In this document: positions 30,687 to 43,937 of the stretch, one piece after another
Position numbering within the stretch: the stretch's first letter is position 1
Layout of the letters: every line of letters starts with the position of its first letter
Origin: Hysterangium stoloniferum
Lineage: Eukaryota; Basidiomycota; Agaricomycetes; Hysterangiales; Hysterangiaceae
Assembly (NCBI GenBank): GCA_015178975.1
Contig: WHVD01000121.1
Coordinates: 1-64,000, forward strand
Direction of reading: 5' to 3'
Length of the DNA stretch: 64,000 nt
Notes under the pieces: model-generated
What the model was told of the DNA's origin: nothing
What the model saw: only the letters and a program-made list of their open reading frames with translations
Databases searched by the model: none
Translations under genes and position numbers: made by a program

Positions 30687-31878
30687 CTGGGCCATTTCTG
30701 AATCCAAAGGGCATTCTCAAGAATTGATAAAGCCCTCTGTGTGTTCTCAAAGCTGTTTTCTCTTTATCTTTTGATGCCATTTCCAATTGAGTAAAACCGG
30801 CTAATGCATCTAGTGTAGATAACCACTGAGATCCAGTTAATGCTTGTAATATATCATCTTGCCGAGGCAGTGGAAATTCATCTGGAATTACTTGAACATT
30901 AAGCTGCCTGAAGTCAATTACCATCCTGGGCTTTCCTTGCCAATAAATAATAAATGCAGGAGCACCCCAAGGGCTTTTGGAAGGCTCAATAACTTGTAAT
31001 TTGACCCATTTATCCATCTGCTCATCAATAATCTCCCTATTCTTAGGTGAGGCAAACAATGGAGGTCAGGAAATTTCTCTTGTTCCTTCTCTTAGATTTA
31101 TCTCCACCTTGGCAGGATAGTGGCCTAATCTACCATCTAATCCAAAGGCAAAACGATTCTTCCATAAAATAGCCTTTAATTGTTTCTTCTGCACCAATGA
31201 TAAATCCTTATTGATATCAATCTCTTCAAAGAATTTATCAGAGCTAATATCATCTGGAGGAGTTTCTGCTGTCTTTGGGATACCTTCTGATTCTCCTTGA
31301 GTATCAGGCTGATCAATAGAATTATATTTTGGATTGAGAAGTTGGCTAGCAATGCTCTTGATCAAATAGGAATGAGCACTTAGATGGGATACCTGCTCAT
31401 TGTCTAAATGTTCCAAGCTATCTAACCATGTTTCCAGATTATGGGAGTATCCCAGAATTTGACCTTCATGTATATGCACTGGGAAGCTTAAGAAATTGGA
31501 AATATATAAGCAAGGATTTTTCCGAGTAATGATAGAATCAGGTGTAGCATAGAGATCTTGGTCTCCTCGGTTAGATAAGAATATCTCCTCTATATATGCT
31601 ATATCAGATCCCTTTGGGAAGGACAGGGTCACTGGTATGGCACTTATAGACTCTGGAGAAATTATTATGTCAATGCTAGACCTCACTGAATTCTCAGTTT
31701 CCTTAGATTGAATTGATTTTTTTATTTTTTTGTTCTTCCTATGAGCCTTAATTTTTCCAGCTAGATCCGAGAGCTTTGGAGTGACATTAACTTGGAAAGC
31801 TTCACCTCTTTCATCTTTTAATAAAGGTCCAATTGAATTTTGAACTTTGATAGACCTTCCACTAGAGCCAAAGCTCAA
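30687..31878 (-). pseudogene. pol: A pol, 5' part: protease tail and RT up to B
   Basis: Minus-strand frame 31878-31066 covers the spacer between protease and RT (ending GRLGHYPAKVEINLREGTREIS), a TGA at 31068-31066, then RT fingers and palm 31059-30687 (WVKLQVIEPSKSPWGAPAF, FPLPRQDDILQAL, MPFGFRNGP). The frame stops exactly at the B junction and resumes at 9346. The TGA at the upstream end (about 31880) separates it from the protease piece. It is a relic, not functional. Confidence 0.83.
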
Positions 31879-34800
31879 GATTGAACTTTCCTCTCCTCAG
31901 ATCACTGAGATTGCATATTGGTCTGCAAAATCATTTCCAATAATGAATGGAGTAGTCATTCCTTTGACTACATAAGCTTCAATGATTAATTCCACTGGCC
32001 CTTCACTTGTATCAAAGTAAAGGCAGGGAAATAAACCCAGATATTGTAGAGGCTCCAGTTACTTGAATTGAATTGATTCTCTGTCCATTTTTTATTTTTG
32101 GAGGATTTTCGAGTTGAGATAATGTAGAGTGAGATATCAATGAAATATCTGCACCAGAATCCACTATAATATTTGTAGGACTTTTGCCATAACTTCCAAG
32201 CCATCCTTGAGTGGAGGTAGCTTGTGCTCCAAGGAAAGCACAACTGGGAGGCCTGGCCATCAGTCTTGGCAAAGAAAATATTTCCCTCTTGGTGGAATTA
32301 GCTAGTTTGATAATATAGTTCTTGACATTGAAGATTCCATTCAACATTTTCCGCTGTAATTTCTGCTCAGATGCCCTTTTCTGCACAGTAGTTCCCATGT
32401 TATCTGAATATATGCTGGTTTTCCTTTCAGATTCAATCTCTGATCCCCTCTGACTCAACTCAGGGTCTGAAGACTGGTTATTTGAAGTGGAAACCATGTT
32501 AACTGATGTGCATATATTCAGTGCTTGAGATGATTCTGTGTTGGAATGTTCTTCTGAATTCAATTCAATCAAATCAGTTGATTCTTCTATAGTTTCTTGA
32601 GAGCTCTCTTCTTCTGAGCTACAATTGTAATAGAGGTCATCATATTCTGTTTGAGCTTGAATATCTTCTTCAGTTTGACTAATAAAATTTGTCCGAGCAT
32701 TTCTTATTCCTTTCTTGGAGTACTTGCAGTCATAGTCCCAATGCTTTGGGTTGCCACAATGCCGACAAGGCCTAGCCTTCTTGGATTCCGGAGTATTCCC
32801 TTTAGAGACAATTGAGTCATCTCTTGGGAACTGAGGTTTCCCGATATTAGGACTCCAACCAATTAAATTAGATCTTGCAAACTTGAAACGGTTAGGTCTT
32901 GAGGCAGAGCCTTTAGGCTCTCTAAGTGACTGCTCCAGTTGCTTCAATATTCTGTCTATGGAAGAGGTAGAAGAAGTGAAGAAGGATGTTTGAAGAGCTT
33001 CCTCATGATGCTTAATGGCAGTTGCAAATTCTCTCAAACTCCTATACCGGTGAGTGTCTAGAATGGCTGCCCAGAACTCAGGAGCTCCATTCATCACTTC
33101 CATGATTGTTTCAGAGTCTGAAAGCCTGTATACCATGCTGAGAAGCTCTGTTTTCTGAATGAAATAGCTTGTAGGAGATTCAGTGGAGTGACCTGTTTCC
33201 CAGTAGTTTGCTTTATTAGCTCTACTTTTCTGCCGGTCAAGCCAAGACCTATTCATGTAATAAACACAAATAGCCCTTCTCAAGGTACTCCAGGAGACTG
33301 TAATCTCACGGCGGTAATCTGTTGGTAATGACCAAAACCATAAGTCGGCTTCCTTCTCAAGCCTGAGAGGGATTAATTGTCCCAACTGTTGGAATATATA
33401 ATTGCTTCATTCAGATAGATTATTGATCTTGAATATCCATTTGGACAAAGTGTCTGGATCACCATCCCACTTGGGAATAATTTCCGGCTTCAGTTTCAGA
33501 TCAAAATCAGCCTCTTGTATGCTCTTAGCACTTGTAGTATCAGGTAGCTTGGGTGGCCCCCGAATAGAATTAAATCTTCTAGGGCCACTAGGACCATCAT
33601 CTCCATCATCTCCATCACCAGGAGGACCTCCTCCTCCTTGGGAGATGTTTGATTCTCCAAATAAACCTGACCTATGAGGTCTTCTATATGATGTTCTCCT
33701 ATCCCTCTCAGGATGATAAGGTATATGCATCCCAAGAGGTTCTCTGACAGGCTCTTTCTGAGGAATTGTAGTTCCTAAACCTGTAGTAACATAAAGCAAT
33801 GAAGCCTGCCTTTCAGGAGGTCTTCTAGTTTGAGGATCTTGTAATAACTCTGACAATCTTCGAGATTCTGACATATATGCAGGCAGATTATCATAAGGGG
33901 AGTAATCACTTGAATGAGGACTGCTTGTATCTTCAGAAATATGCTTCCTAGCCTCTTGGAAGCCTTTTTCTTCATGTAGAGGCACTCCCTTTTTTGTTTC
34001 ATGCTTCAAAATGCTATAATCAATTTCTTCTCCTTCAGAGGGTAATTCAAATTTTACTTCACTTGTCCTTTCTTTAGGAGTTGAATGGATTATGCCCATA
34101 GGTTCATGACTAGATGGTTTGGAAGGTGATTCTATTTCTGGAGGAAGCTGAATCTCGCTGATCCCCTCAGACTCGACCTGGGCTGGGGAAGCCTCTTGCT
34201 CAGGTACTTCAGTTTCACCCATAGGAAGTAGAGCCTTATGGAAATATAAATATGCCAGAGTATTCTCAATCTCTTCACGATAGAGGACTGAGATAACTTT
34301 GAAGTCTTCTTGATTCCATGCTTCTCTAGGATTATCATTTGGTCCCCATTTGGGTAGTTTAGGTACTTGTATGCACCTTGAAGTGAGTATAGGAGTTGCC
34401 TTATCAATATGCTCTTGAAGTATCTCCTGTAATATTTCATAACATCCAGGATCTAAATGATAGCCAGCATCTTCTAATGGCAATTCTCTATTTTCCTCAC
34501 TAGGGATTCCTCCCAATAGGTCTTCTAACAAATAGAGAGCATGAGCCGTTACCTTTTCAGCCTGCTTGGGTAAAGGCATATAGGGTAGACTCTCTGTGTT
34601 TGGAATATATCTCAAGTTTCAAAATGAGCTCTCTCCTAGATTTGTGTTGAAAGGTTGTCTCATACAGTCTCCTCAATCTCACTGTACTTGGATAGAGGTA
34701 AGTAAGATCCCCTGGTCTGGTTCTATCATTCCTCAATAGATGCCTTGTGGAGTAGCAGAGAAACTGTGTACTGGAGTATTGGGAATGGTAACATTAAGAT

Positions 34801-34882
34801 GGCGGAAATGTTCAGGAGTTGTGGTGGGTGTTGGAGAGACTAATCTCTCTGGGTGTAGCTGTATGCTGGGAGTTTTTGACAT
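31879..34882 (-). pseudogene. gag: A gag and protease, with many TGA stops
   Basis: The likely start is ATG 34882 (MSKTPSIQLHPERL...). The same frame runs to 33385 and on to 32012, interrupted by TGA codons near 34741, 34690, 34684, 34621-34619 and 33409-33407. The N-terminal half is acidic and low-complexity. The capsid-like part is about 33450-32900 (WSTLRRAI..MNRSWLDRQ). The zinc knuckle CRHCGNPKHWDYDC is near 32770, and the protease IIVDSGADISLIS is near 32150. Every one of these stops is TGA and would be an open frame if read as CGA or TGG. Bases 34883-35140 are leader with no feature beyond a possible primer-binding site. Confidence 0.75.
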
Positions 34883-35140
34883 AGTAGAATTATTTCTAGT
34901 CCTACTAAGGGTAAATTGAATACTGTGAGGTGGTAAGAGAGTAGGAGTATTCGATGGGGGAATAGGTGTATTGATTTGATTTGAAGAAAGCTTTTGTAGC
35001 TTGATAGTAACTTGATTTAGTCTTGATTTGATTTCTAAATATTCAGGATGAAAGCCTTGATCCAGAATATATGTGGGTTACTGAAAGATTGCTGCAACAA
35101 TAGATTGAAACAAGATCTTCCCAGAGTGTCCACCAATTTT

Positions 35141-35692
35141 TGTAATGTATTCAGGGGATTCTCTTAGATAGCTCAATATATGCTATAGTGTCACAGAGCT
35201 TCAACAATAAAACAAGCAAAGGTCCAGTAATTTAAATACTGATAGATTAATGAGCTGCGCTATTAAGCTTCAACAACTCAAATCAATGCTTATTTTGATT
35301 ATTGAAAGGTTCAATAGAACTGTGTATGACTCTTTTAGCAAATAAAAGAACTATTCCTTGAGAACAGGGGCTAGAAGCTGAGTATATGTGCAGTAACTTA
35401 GCAGAGACTTGATATAAAGCTTCGGATTCTTGTATGCTTATTTGTAACTATTAATAGTTATTTAACAAGGTGTTAAATAATTTATTAATAGAGAGAATAA
35501 TTTGTATTGGATTATCTGAGTGCTTGTACTTGATTAATTCAATAAACTTAGGGCTGGGCCTTGAATAATCTAGTATTGGCAGGGAATTTCAGTAAGGATA
35601 CTTAGATACTTATTAGGTTTATTATGTAATTAATAAGCCTAAAGGGTAGCTGTGAGGCTGAGGGAACTTAGATGATTAGCTAAGTTCAAGAG
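35141..35692 (-). repeat. A 5' LTR, inner part (R-U5)
   Basis: This is the inner segment of the A 5' LTR, split by D. The LTR ends (minus strand) AATACATTACA at 35141, the same last 11 bases as the G LTRs. Several perfect hairpins are visible, e.g. TTATTTAACA-AGG-TGTTAAATAA (about 35458-35480) and GAACTTAG/CTAAGTTC near 35664-35687. Confidence 0.75.
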
Positions 35693-35971
35693 TGTAAGGT
35701 TCAGCTTTAAAGATAGCGTAATCCTTCGGTTTGAGCTTCTTATGAAGAGGAACGAACAGAGTAGGAATAGGCTCCAATTTCAAATAACTACTGTAGCTAA
35801 TGGGTGGCTTCCCTATTTATGCTAACATTCATAGACTAAACCCCCTAACGACAGATAATAGAAATGAAACAGTGTAATGATTGGAAAATTATCTACCCTC
35901 TCTTTACCCCCTGAGACAACAGCGGTAGACTGCTCCATGCCAAGTCCACCACCAGGTCCCCTCCCGTTACA
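35693..35971 (-). repeat. D 3' LTR (279 bp)
   Basis: On the minus strand it runs from TGTAACGGGAG to GAACCTTACA. It contains a GCATAAATAGG TATA-like box. Differences to 43938-44216 are mostly transitions. Confidence 0.92.
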
Positions 35972-36178
35972 CCCGCCCTCCCATGCTGCAACGCAGCATG
36001 CAATTTGCAGCGGGCTGGTTCAACGATGCAATTCCAACACCCCCTGCTCCAGCTCATCTAGGTCATCACTCACATAACCTCCATCGAGGTCCATCTTCTC
36101 CTGTCGACTATGATCAACTTGATGAGTCAATGCATCCGACCCATCTTTTGTCAACTGATATTGTTCTGCCTCCCATAT

Positions 36179-38247
36179 TCACCTCTCCGTTGCTTGCGAT
36201 CCTTTTTGAGAACCTAGAGCTGACACGCCCGTCCCTGGCTGAGTTTCCAGGCAGTGCAAAAATGACGGTTCCAATTGCATGAAAGTACCCTGCTGCTGCC
36301 TCCTTCTCTGGCGATGGGTAGCAGTTGAGGCCTGGTTTTGGTGCCGTGACATTAGGCTTCCCGGTACGTCCAGCCGTGGAGACAACCTATCTAGTAGTGA
36401 TGAAGGTTGTTGTCTCTCCCTCCAGGCACGGGTCCATTCCCTTCTACGAGGGTTGACAGCAGAGGTGGGTTGTGGTATGTTATTCTTCTGCTGTGCTTCA
36501 AGAAGTTGATGCTGCATAGTCTCGAATTGCTCCATATGCAATTCCCAGGCCACCTGAACACCTCGAAGAGCACTATTGTGAACAGCAGCCATTGTAGTCG
36601 TCAGAAACTCCATGGATACTTGTGTTGGATACTCCTGAGAATCCATAGTGGGTGATTCTTGCACAATTATTGGGACAGCTGAGCCAACATAAATAGAAGG
36701 TAAGTCCTCAGCACTTGATTTGCAAGACACTTCCTGATGAGACTCCAAGCTCAAAGACATCTTGGTGATTTCGATGTGATTCGAGAGCCGCCCTTGGCCC
36801 CTGGGCAATGATCGAACACTTGTAACACCTAGTGCCTCCAGGTAAGCCTTCAATGGATGAACATGCTGAGCAGCTTGATATGGCAACCAGGTAGTTTCTC
36901 CCATGTTCCACAAGACCTCAAAGAAGGCCTCGAGGCCCTTGCCTGAATGAGCAAGAATCTTCTCAACTGCCCACTCACAAGGCTGACTACCAAAACCAGG
37001 AATCTGCCTCAACTGCCTCCCTGGGAACAGACAATCGTCATTCGGAATGTGTATACGAATTAACGAGGCATGAAAACTTGGGTTAATCCCCTGTTGTTTG
37101 AGCTCCCTTGACAGTTCCAATGGTATGTTGCTCCTGGCTCCAGTACCTGGCTGATCCTAAAAGGTCCTATATATTTTGGCAGCAGTTTACGTGCCCGATT
37201 CTTTGGTAAGTGTAAGTTCTTCGTGGATAGATAAACCAAATCATTGACATTAAATTCAGCAGACCTCCGGTGTTGATTTGCCTGCCGCATCTGCTTAACC
37301 CTGGCTGTCAGTATCTCATCATGCACATTCATGAGTGCTAGCTTCATCCGTTCTGCAAATTCAAGGACACCTGGATACTTTGTATTATTGTCCCAGAGCA
37401 GTGGCCATGGCAGCCGACCATAATTCAAAAAAAATGGTGAGAATCCAGTTGTTTCTGATGTAGCGTTATTCATTGCAAACTCAATAGCTGACAGCTTCAA
37501 CACCCAATCTTTCTGGTTTGGTGCTACACATTGCCTAAGCATTTGTGTCATTGTCCGATTTTCACGTTCGGTAGTACCATCTGTTTGGGGGTGGTATGAT
37601 GAAGACATCCGCAATTCGACTCCTATCAACCTATGAAGCTCTCTCCAAAAGATACTTGTAAATAACAAATCTCGATCACTAATGATTTTGTTGGGCAGCC
37701 CATGCAACTTGTAAACATGGTCGAAGATCACCTGAGCCATTTGAATAGCAGTATAGTTGCTGTGCGCCAGTACCAAATGGACCATGCAAGTTAAATGGTC
37801 AATAATAACGCAGATGCTATTGAACTCCCCAAGGTGATTCCTGGACACTGGCAAGGGTCCTACAAAATCAATCCCAATTGCCTCCCATGGCTGTGATGGC
37901 ACTTCCATTGAGTGAAGTTGTCCCTGTGGTTTCTGTGTTTCAGATTTCAAAGTGTGGCACACACACTGCATGACTTGCAGAATAATTCAACATCCTTGGT
38001 TAATGACGGCCACCACACATTGGTTCGCAAATATGTGGCAGTTTTCCTTGCCCCTAGATGTGCCAAGATGGAATGGGCATGCGAGATAACAATTTCCCTC
38101 ACTTGTCGATTCCCAATGGTAATATCAGGGATGCAAAGTAGTTTGACGCCCTCCAGATTTAAAAACAGAAACACGTCCTGCGATGTAAAGCCCTTATACT
38201 CCTGTGGCATTGCCCATATCCTAGAGAAGAAAATGTCTGATCCATAC
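36179..38247 (-). pseudogene. D integrase
   Basis: The zinc region HAHSILAHLGARKTATYL...CKSCSVC is at 38080-37950. The core has IGIDFVGPLP near 37870, SDRDLLF near 37665 and the Glu after DGTTER near 37575. A C-terminal region with a GPFRISQVLEPG motif follows near 37160. A frame change near 37070-37120 separates it from a long Gln/Arg-rich tail ending at 36179. The gene upstream (RNase H) ends at a TGA (38252-38250) where the frame would otherwise continue (VLR-stop-QYGSD). No chromodomain is seen, unlike A, B and C. Confidence 0.8.
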
Positions 38248-38249
38248 TG

Positions 38250-39989
38250 TCATCGTAGGACTTCTGGGATGTCCAATCCTGCGTGGCCCTCCAATGGGAT
38301 TTCCGCTAGTAGAAAATCTGAAGGCAACTCAGGTAATGCACCCTCCATTGTCACTTGTGAAGAAGGCCATTCAACGTAATCTTGATGACCAGATGTATTT
38401 GGTGTTTTTCCCCTCGCCCCTTGTGATGGATGCTCCAGGGGTGATCCAGATGACTTACTATGACCATTGTGTGTCTTTTCAGTGATCTGTCCTGATCCTT
38501 CAATATGTCCTTTCCTCCTTGCTCCCAACCCTGCAAGTGTTGCATATGACAGATGCATTTGAGTAGCCAACCTTCCTGACCGTCTTGGTGCTTCCTCCAA
38601 TGCTACCACTGCAGACCCTGTATACAGCAGTGTCGACACACTGTTAAAGCCAGGTACCCCTGAAATGTAGTGCACCCCCCATGTATCCTCTTCCCTCCCT
38701 GGAATGTCAGTTACGTACTCAGATTCAGCCCTAATGGTGCCTAAGGGTTCATCACTATAGATTCTCGATAGAGCATCTGCAAACATATTCGACTTTCCAG
38801 GGATATAGTGAATCCCAAAGTGGAATTCGTTTAGAAGATCCAGCCACAGTGTCTGCCTCGGAGACAGGTTCTTCTGCATAAGTATATATTCTATCCCTTT
38901 ATGGTCAGTACAGATTTGAAATTTTACCCTCAACAGTTGTGACTGGAATCGTTTCAATGATTCCATGATAGCCAACAACTCCTGTTTGTGGACAGGGTAG
39001 TTCTGTTGTGCCGAGTTGAACTTCCCGGACCAGAATGAGACTACTGCGGCAGTGCAGAGATCTTCACCTTGACTGAGTATGCCGCTTGCACCTGTTAAAC
39101 AAGTGTCTGTCACCAAATTAATGGTTTGATGACCTCATGAGTAGTCCAATGCAATTCTATAACTGTCACGATGGGCCTGAACAATACGCTTGACATCTTC
39201 AAAGGCACGCTGCTCCGTTGGACCCCAATGCCACTGCCTGTTTACTCCTGTCTGCGCTGCTAAAATAGCCATTGGGATTCGAACTCCCTCACAGGTGTTA
39301 GCGAGATATCCCACTGCCCCCAAAAATCCCGCCAGAAGTTGCTTATTCATTGGGATCTTCCAGTTGCCCACTGTATCAACTTTATGTGGGTCCATTTTTA
39401 TACCTTTATCGTTAATCACATGCCCTAAAACTGGTAACTCCAAAGCAAACAAGTGCATCTTGTTGACAGCCAGGTATAATTTTTCCTGACGGAGCACTGT
39501 AACCACAGTGCGTAGATGCTTAACATGATCACTGATAGAGTCAGAGTATATGACAATATCATCCAAGTATACATCCATGAAGATGCCAATGTACGGCGCA
39601 AATATGTGGTTCATCAATGTCTGGTAGGTCGATGGACCATTGCAATCCCCTATTTGTAATGTCAGGCTTTCCATAGTGCCATCAGGAGAGGTGAACAATG
39701 TCTGGTGGACATGCTCAGGAACCACTTGGATCTGCTCATAGGCATCCTTACCGTCTAACAAACTCTGATACTTATGACGCACAACATTTCATAGAATGGC
39801 TTCAATATCTGGCAAGGGGGTCGCCAGCTTATATGTGTTAGCATTCTGCTCACGCTTATCCACTACTGTGCGTATTCGCAAAGTGCCATCAGCCCTTGGA
39901 GGTTTAGGAATAATGAGCATAGGACATGTGTTCATTCCCATGGCTACCCTCCACCTCCCATTCTTGATATATGCGGGTTTTTTTTTCAT
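38250..39989 (-). pseudogene. D reverse transcriptase and RNase H
   Basis: RT begins about 39989 with LRIRTVVDKREQN. A TGA at 39791-39789 precedes NVVRHKYQSLLDGKDAYEQI, and the active site VYLDDIVIYS is intact (YLDD at 39569-39558). A TGA near 39136 ends RT. RNase H follows from about 39116 (VTDTCLTGASGIL, ICTDHKGIEYI). Both TGAs fall where related elements have Arg. Comparison with element E and general family motifs supports the assignment. Confidence 0.83.
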
Positions 39990-42144
39990 GCCATAGATCC
40001 CTCATTGCTTCGGGGCATTTGGATGGTCTCCATGAGTAAGCTTTGGTGTCATCAATTATTGGAATGGTATAATTAACAGCCCTTAATGGAGGTAGTGCCG
40101 TTGATGCAGTGTCTGGGTCCAGGTCAGCCACTTCAGCACGTAAATCTGCCCTTAACCTCTCTAACTCATCGTCAAAAATTTCTGCTACCGCAGAATGGAG
40201 AGTCTCGATGGTATCTCCTTCCATGGGGAGTGGTAGAGGTGACCCAATGTTGACCCTTGTAGGATTCAACCCCATAATAACTTGATGTTGAAATATGAAT
40301 GGAATCCCTAATATCAAGTCGTATGAATCAAGGTTAGCAACATCGAAACATCGAGTACCCTTTATGTTCTGATATGAAAACTCAGCAGTAGCTGAATAAT
40401 TGATTTTTGACTGTGATCCGTGAACAGCCAACTGGATAGTAAGTGGTTTTACTAGTGGATCCTTGACTACCTGCAGCTGATCAACTAACGTCGTCAACAT
40501 GAAGTCTGCAAGTGATCCACTATCAATTAGGGCTTTCACCAGTCGTTCATTGATGAATGCCTCAATGACCACAGGTTTCGGCAGGCAACAAGTAAAGTCT
40601 TTTGGTTGCATTGAGGTACGCTGGACCATTTCAACCCCGTCATTTTTCAACTGACTCTTCTTCCTATGTCCTAACACCTTTTTCTTAGGCATATGAGTGG
40701 CGTTGACAAACACAACTGCCCCTGACAAGTCCTCTGTGACTTCTCCCCTGGCCACGATCTGTGGCACAGTCCATTTATCATGTTGGAGATGATCCTTCGT
40801 AACCAAGTACGTTACTGATAACTCCCAGTCACGAATCTGATACAATCCTGCAGTGAATTGGATGATAAATTGCTGTCACTCCAGCCCATTTGTGTCCATC
40901 AAGATGCCTGTCTTATAATAGACTCGAAAATGAATCTCCAACAACTTACACATTGCCTCCTGGCAGTGTCGTCAAAAAGCTGGCATATCTTCGGTGAACC
41001 CAGGTATGTGTTCTTCATACACAGCTTGTATTTTATCCTCTATGGCTTCGTCAACCCTGAACACAGACCAGGGCATAAACAGTGGCAAGTCAGTATTGGA
41101 CTCATCCCAAATCCACAAGCCAGACTCTTCCGTATGTACCCGAAACTGAGCTTCGGGGGAAATCCCTTCCTGCAATGCCTCCTCTGGCGTGAAATACTCT
41201 TTCAAAGTGGCCAGGAGGTACTGTCCTGGAGTGGGCCTGTTTTCTCTCATTGGTTCGTCATCCTCTAGAGACTCCCCTTGGTCCATCCCACCCTCCATTA
41301 AAATAGCTGTACTCGCCATTTGAGCAATCGTCCAGTCCCCACTTAGGAGGGCCTGCTTTGAAATCGCCACATACAAGTGGGGTTGGAGACAATCTACTAT
41401 TTCATAAGTCCAGTGACAATGATCAAATATCACCTGAAACCACTCGGTGTGACGCATCCCGGCATCAATGGACTCAACATTTGAAAAATACAGACAACAC
41501 TGATGTTGTATTAGGGTTGTGACAGCAATTTGGTAGGCACAGTTATTGGTAAGTCTTTTCCCAGACCATTCGGAGTTACTTAATATACTTTGATCCACGC
41601 AATACCCAGGTTCCCTACATTCTACCTTTCCAATGTGCAGCAGAGGTCCGGGTAAGACATTATCTTTAATCACAAAATCTGCAATTGACAAGGACACTTC
41701 AAATTGTGTCTTTGGATTTTGCCCCTCAGCGATGGCAGTATCCAGCCCAAAATATTCAGTAATTGATTCTTGCAGCCAAGCTGTGTAAATCCGCTCATGC
41801 AAAATATTAAACTCCTGTTGGTCTTCCATATTTCTCAACACAAAGGAGGCCATGTGGCGTGGTATCTCTGCATGCTCCTTTTTTTTCTCCAAATCTGTGA
41901 GTCGTTTAACTCTGACAGATCCAGCAGACACCACAGTACCCTTACTCACTAGGTCCTTTTTTTGGGGCCATATCCGAGGCGATCTGGACAATGCGTTTTC
42001 CCTTCTCCCTTTATCTGCAATTGGAAATTCTTGTGCCACCTCAAATCGGGTAGCAGTTTTGATGAGTTTTTTCCATGACATATTATCAGGATTGAGTCCA
42101 TTATCTAACCATTTCTCTTTAATATAGTCATATGCCCATCCCAC
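39904..42144 (-). pseudogene. D protease and upstream unassigned region
   Basis: The frame 40845-39904 holds an aspartic-protease motif (KALIDSGSLADFML near 40530) and a folded-looking segment after it, and overlaps the start of RT. Upstream, the frame 42144-40972 begins with the gag C-terminus (YIKEKWLDNGLNPDNMSW...). It continues into about 300 residues of acidic, Trp-containing sequence with no motif I recognise, between gag and protease. A TGA and a frame change lie between the two frames (about 40860-40970). Confidence 0.6.
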
Positions 42145-43540
42145 ACAATTTGCTTGAGTTGTCGCTTGTGGATGTCAGGAAACCTCCTCGCATTATTTTC
42201 GACATCTCATGCAAAATCACAAAAACATTTTCTCCTGCCTGGCAGACGTAATTTGCTTTTGAAGATGCACTTTATAATCAGCAGGAAAGCAATAATTGAA
42301 TAGGCCATCATACACAGCCTTCAAAGTCCACTTCCATTTGCTGAAAGCTACATGCTTCATATAGAAGGAGCTTGCCTTTCCATCGAGGAAGTATATAATC
42401 AATTTAACTGCCCACTTGCGATCTAACCCAGAGATCATATGCGTAGATGAATGCTTCAAGAACATCAAGTTCAGCTATGCCATTATATATCACAGCCTGT
42501 TTCGTTTTAACTCCAGCTAACAGTTTTTTAGTCCATTTAGCCTCAGCCTTTGACCGTCTGTGCTTTTCGTGTCTTATTTGAGTAGAGCTCGGTGAGTTTT
42601 TCTTTCCACGCTTCTTCTTCTTTGTTTCAGAATGACTCCCAGTAACATCTTCTGACCCAGATCCTGACTCCGGTGAGTCTATGCTCCTTCCACTGATTTC
42701 CAAATCAGTGGAAATACTACTGGCAGAATCATCTGATCCATCACTACTAGATGGGCTACTTGAATCGGATGGTGGTCCGAACTTCCCTTGCCCTCCTACT
42801 GCAAAGTATCTGCCCTCCGGCACTTGTGAAGACTCCCTTACATAACGGCTAGTAACTTTCTTGGGCTTCTGCTCTTTGAGTGGCTGACTATTCTGTGTTT
42901 CTCTCCCTTTGTGCAGGTTCTTTAAGGGACGTTCACCTTCCATTCTTCCTTTCCCTTTGTTGGACGGCATCGGCAACTCCTTTTTAGATCCATCTGTGTT
43001 TGCAGGTTCTAACATAGACGATGTGGTTTCAGTTGTCATAGGTGCATTTTCCTCCACCTCAACTACAATGGCGCTTAGATTTAGGGAGATAGGGAGAGAC
43101 ATAACTGAACTCTCCAACCCTCTAATCGTTCTCCCAGCCTTAGGTAAGGTTGACATTTCTGGTAGTGGCCCAAGCTGATCTTCATCAGACTCTGAACAGT
43201 CGGACCATCTAAACTGAGCAGCCTGCCTGCGCTCAAGCACCATATCCTGGGACGCTCCCTCCTGTATTTCATTGTCATCGCCACTGCTCTCCATTTCAAA
43301 CCACTCTGGAAAAAAGAGCAACTTTGGGTGGATAAGAGGTTTCTCCTTTTGCAGCATCCTCCGGAAGGTCTTTTGAGGGGCTGCTAGCTCTTCAGGATAC
43401 AATAGGTTATACTGGTATGTCCAGTTATGAAGAGTGACCGGAGTATGGAGGTATTCATTCATGAGGGGAAAAGGAGCTCTCTCTCTCACTTTCAGACGAT
43501 TCATTCGAGGCTTCATTACTGGGAGCATGGTCATTTCCAC
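42145..43540 (-). pseudogene. gag: D gag
   Basis: The frame from ATG 43540 encodes a long acidic, Ser-rich N-terminal part and a basic patch. It then enters a capsid-type domain (about 42470-42217: RKWAVKLIIYFLDGKAS...LFNYCFPADYKVHLQKQI) after a frameshift near 42420-42470. The capsid pattern is that of Ty3/gypsy Gag. Stops follow at about 42217-42150. No clear zinc knuckle is found. Confidence 0.7.
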
Positions 43541-43937
43541 CAGACGTGGCCATCGAGGAATCAGAGGTTATTGTCGATACCTCTTCCATCTTGCATCACG
43601 GTCCATCCTTCCCTCTCCCCCCTGATGTGTAGGGAGGATTGGTTTGGGGCCCATGGCATTCAGAGGCGAAGAAGTACTACTCACCGATGCAACGGCTGGA
43701 TCGTTCAACTCATCAACTACCACCGTTTTTCGGAAATTCTCTTGCTCCACACAGGGATTGTGCTTCGGACTGTGCCTTGGTGAGTAATGGGTTGATTAAT
43801 CTCGGACATTATGGTGGTATTGGTATGTGTTTGTTTTGTTCGTGTGCACATGTGTTATTGTTAAAACCTAGTGGGTGATCAGTCCACTAGTAGAAAATAT
43901 AAAAGAATACGAAATTGAAGACAAAATACTCAAAAAG

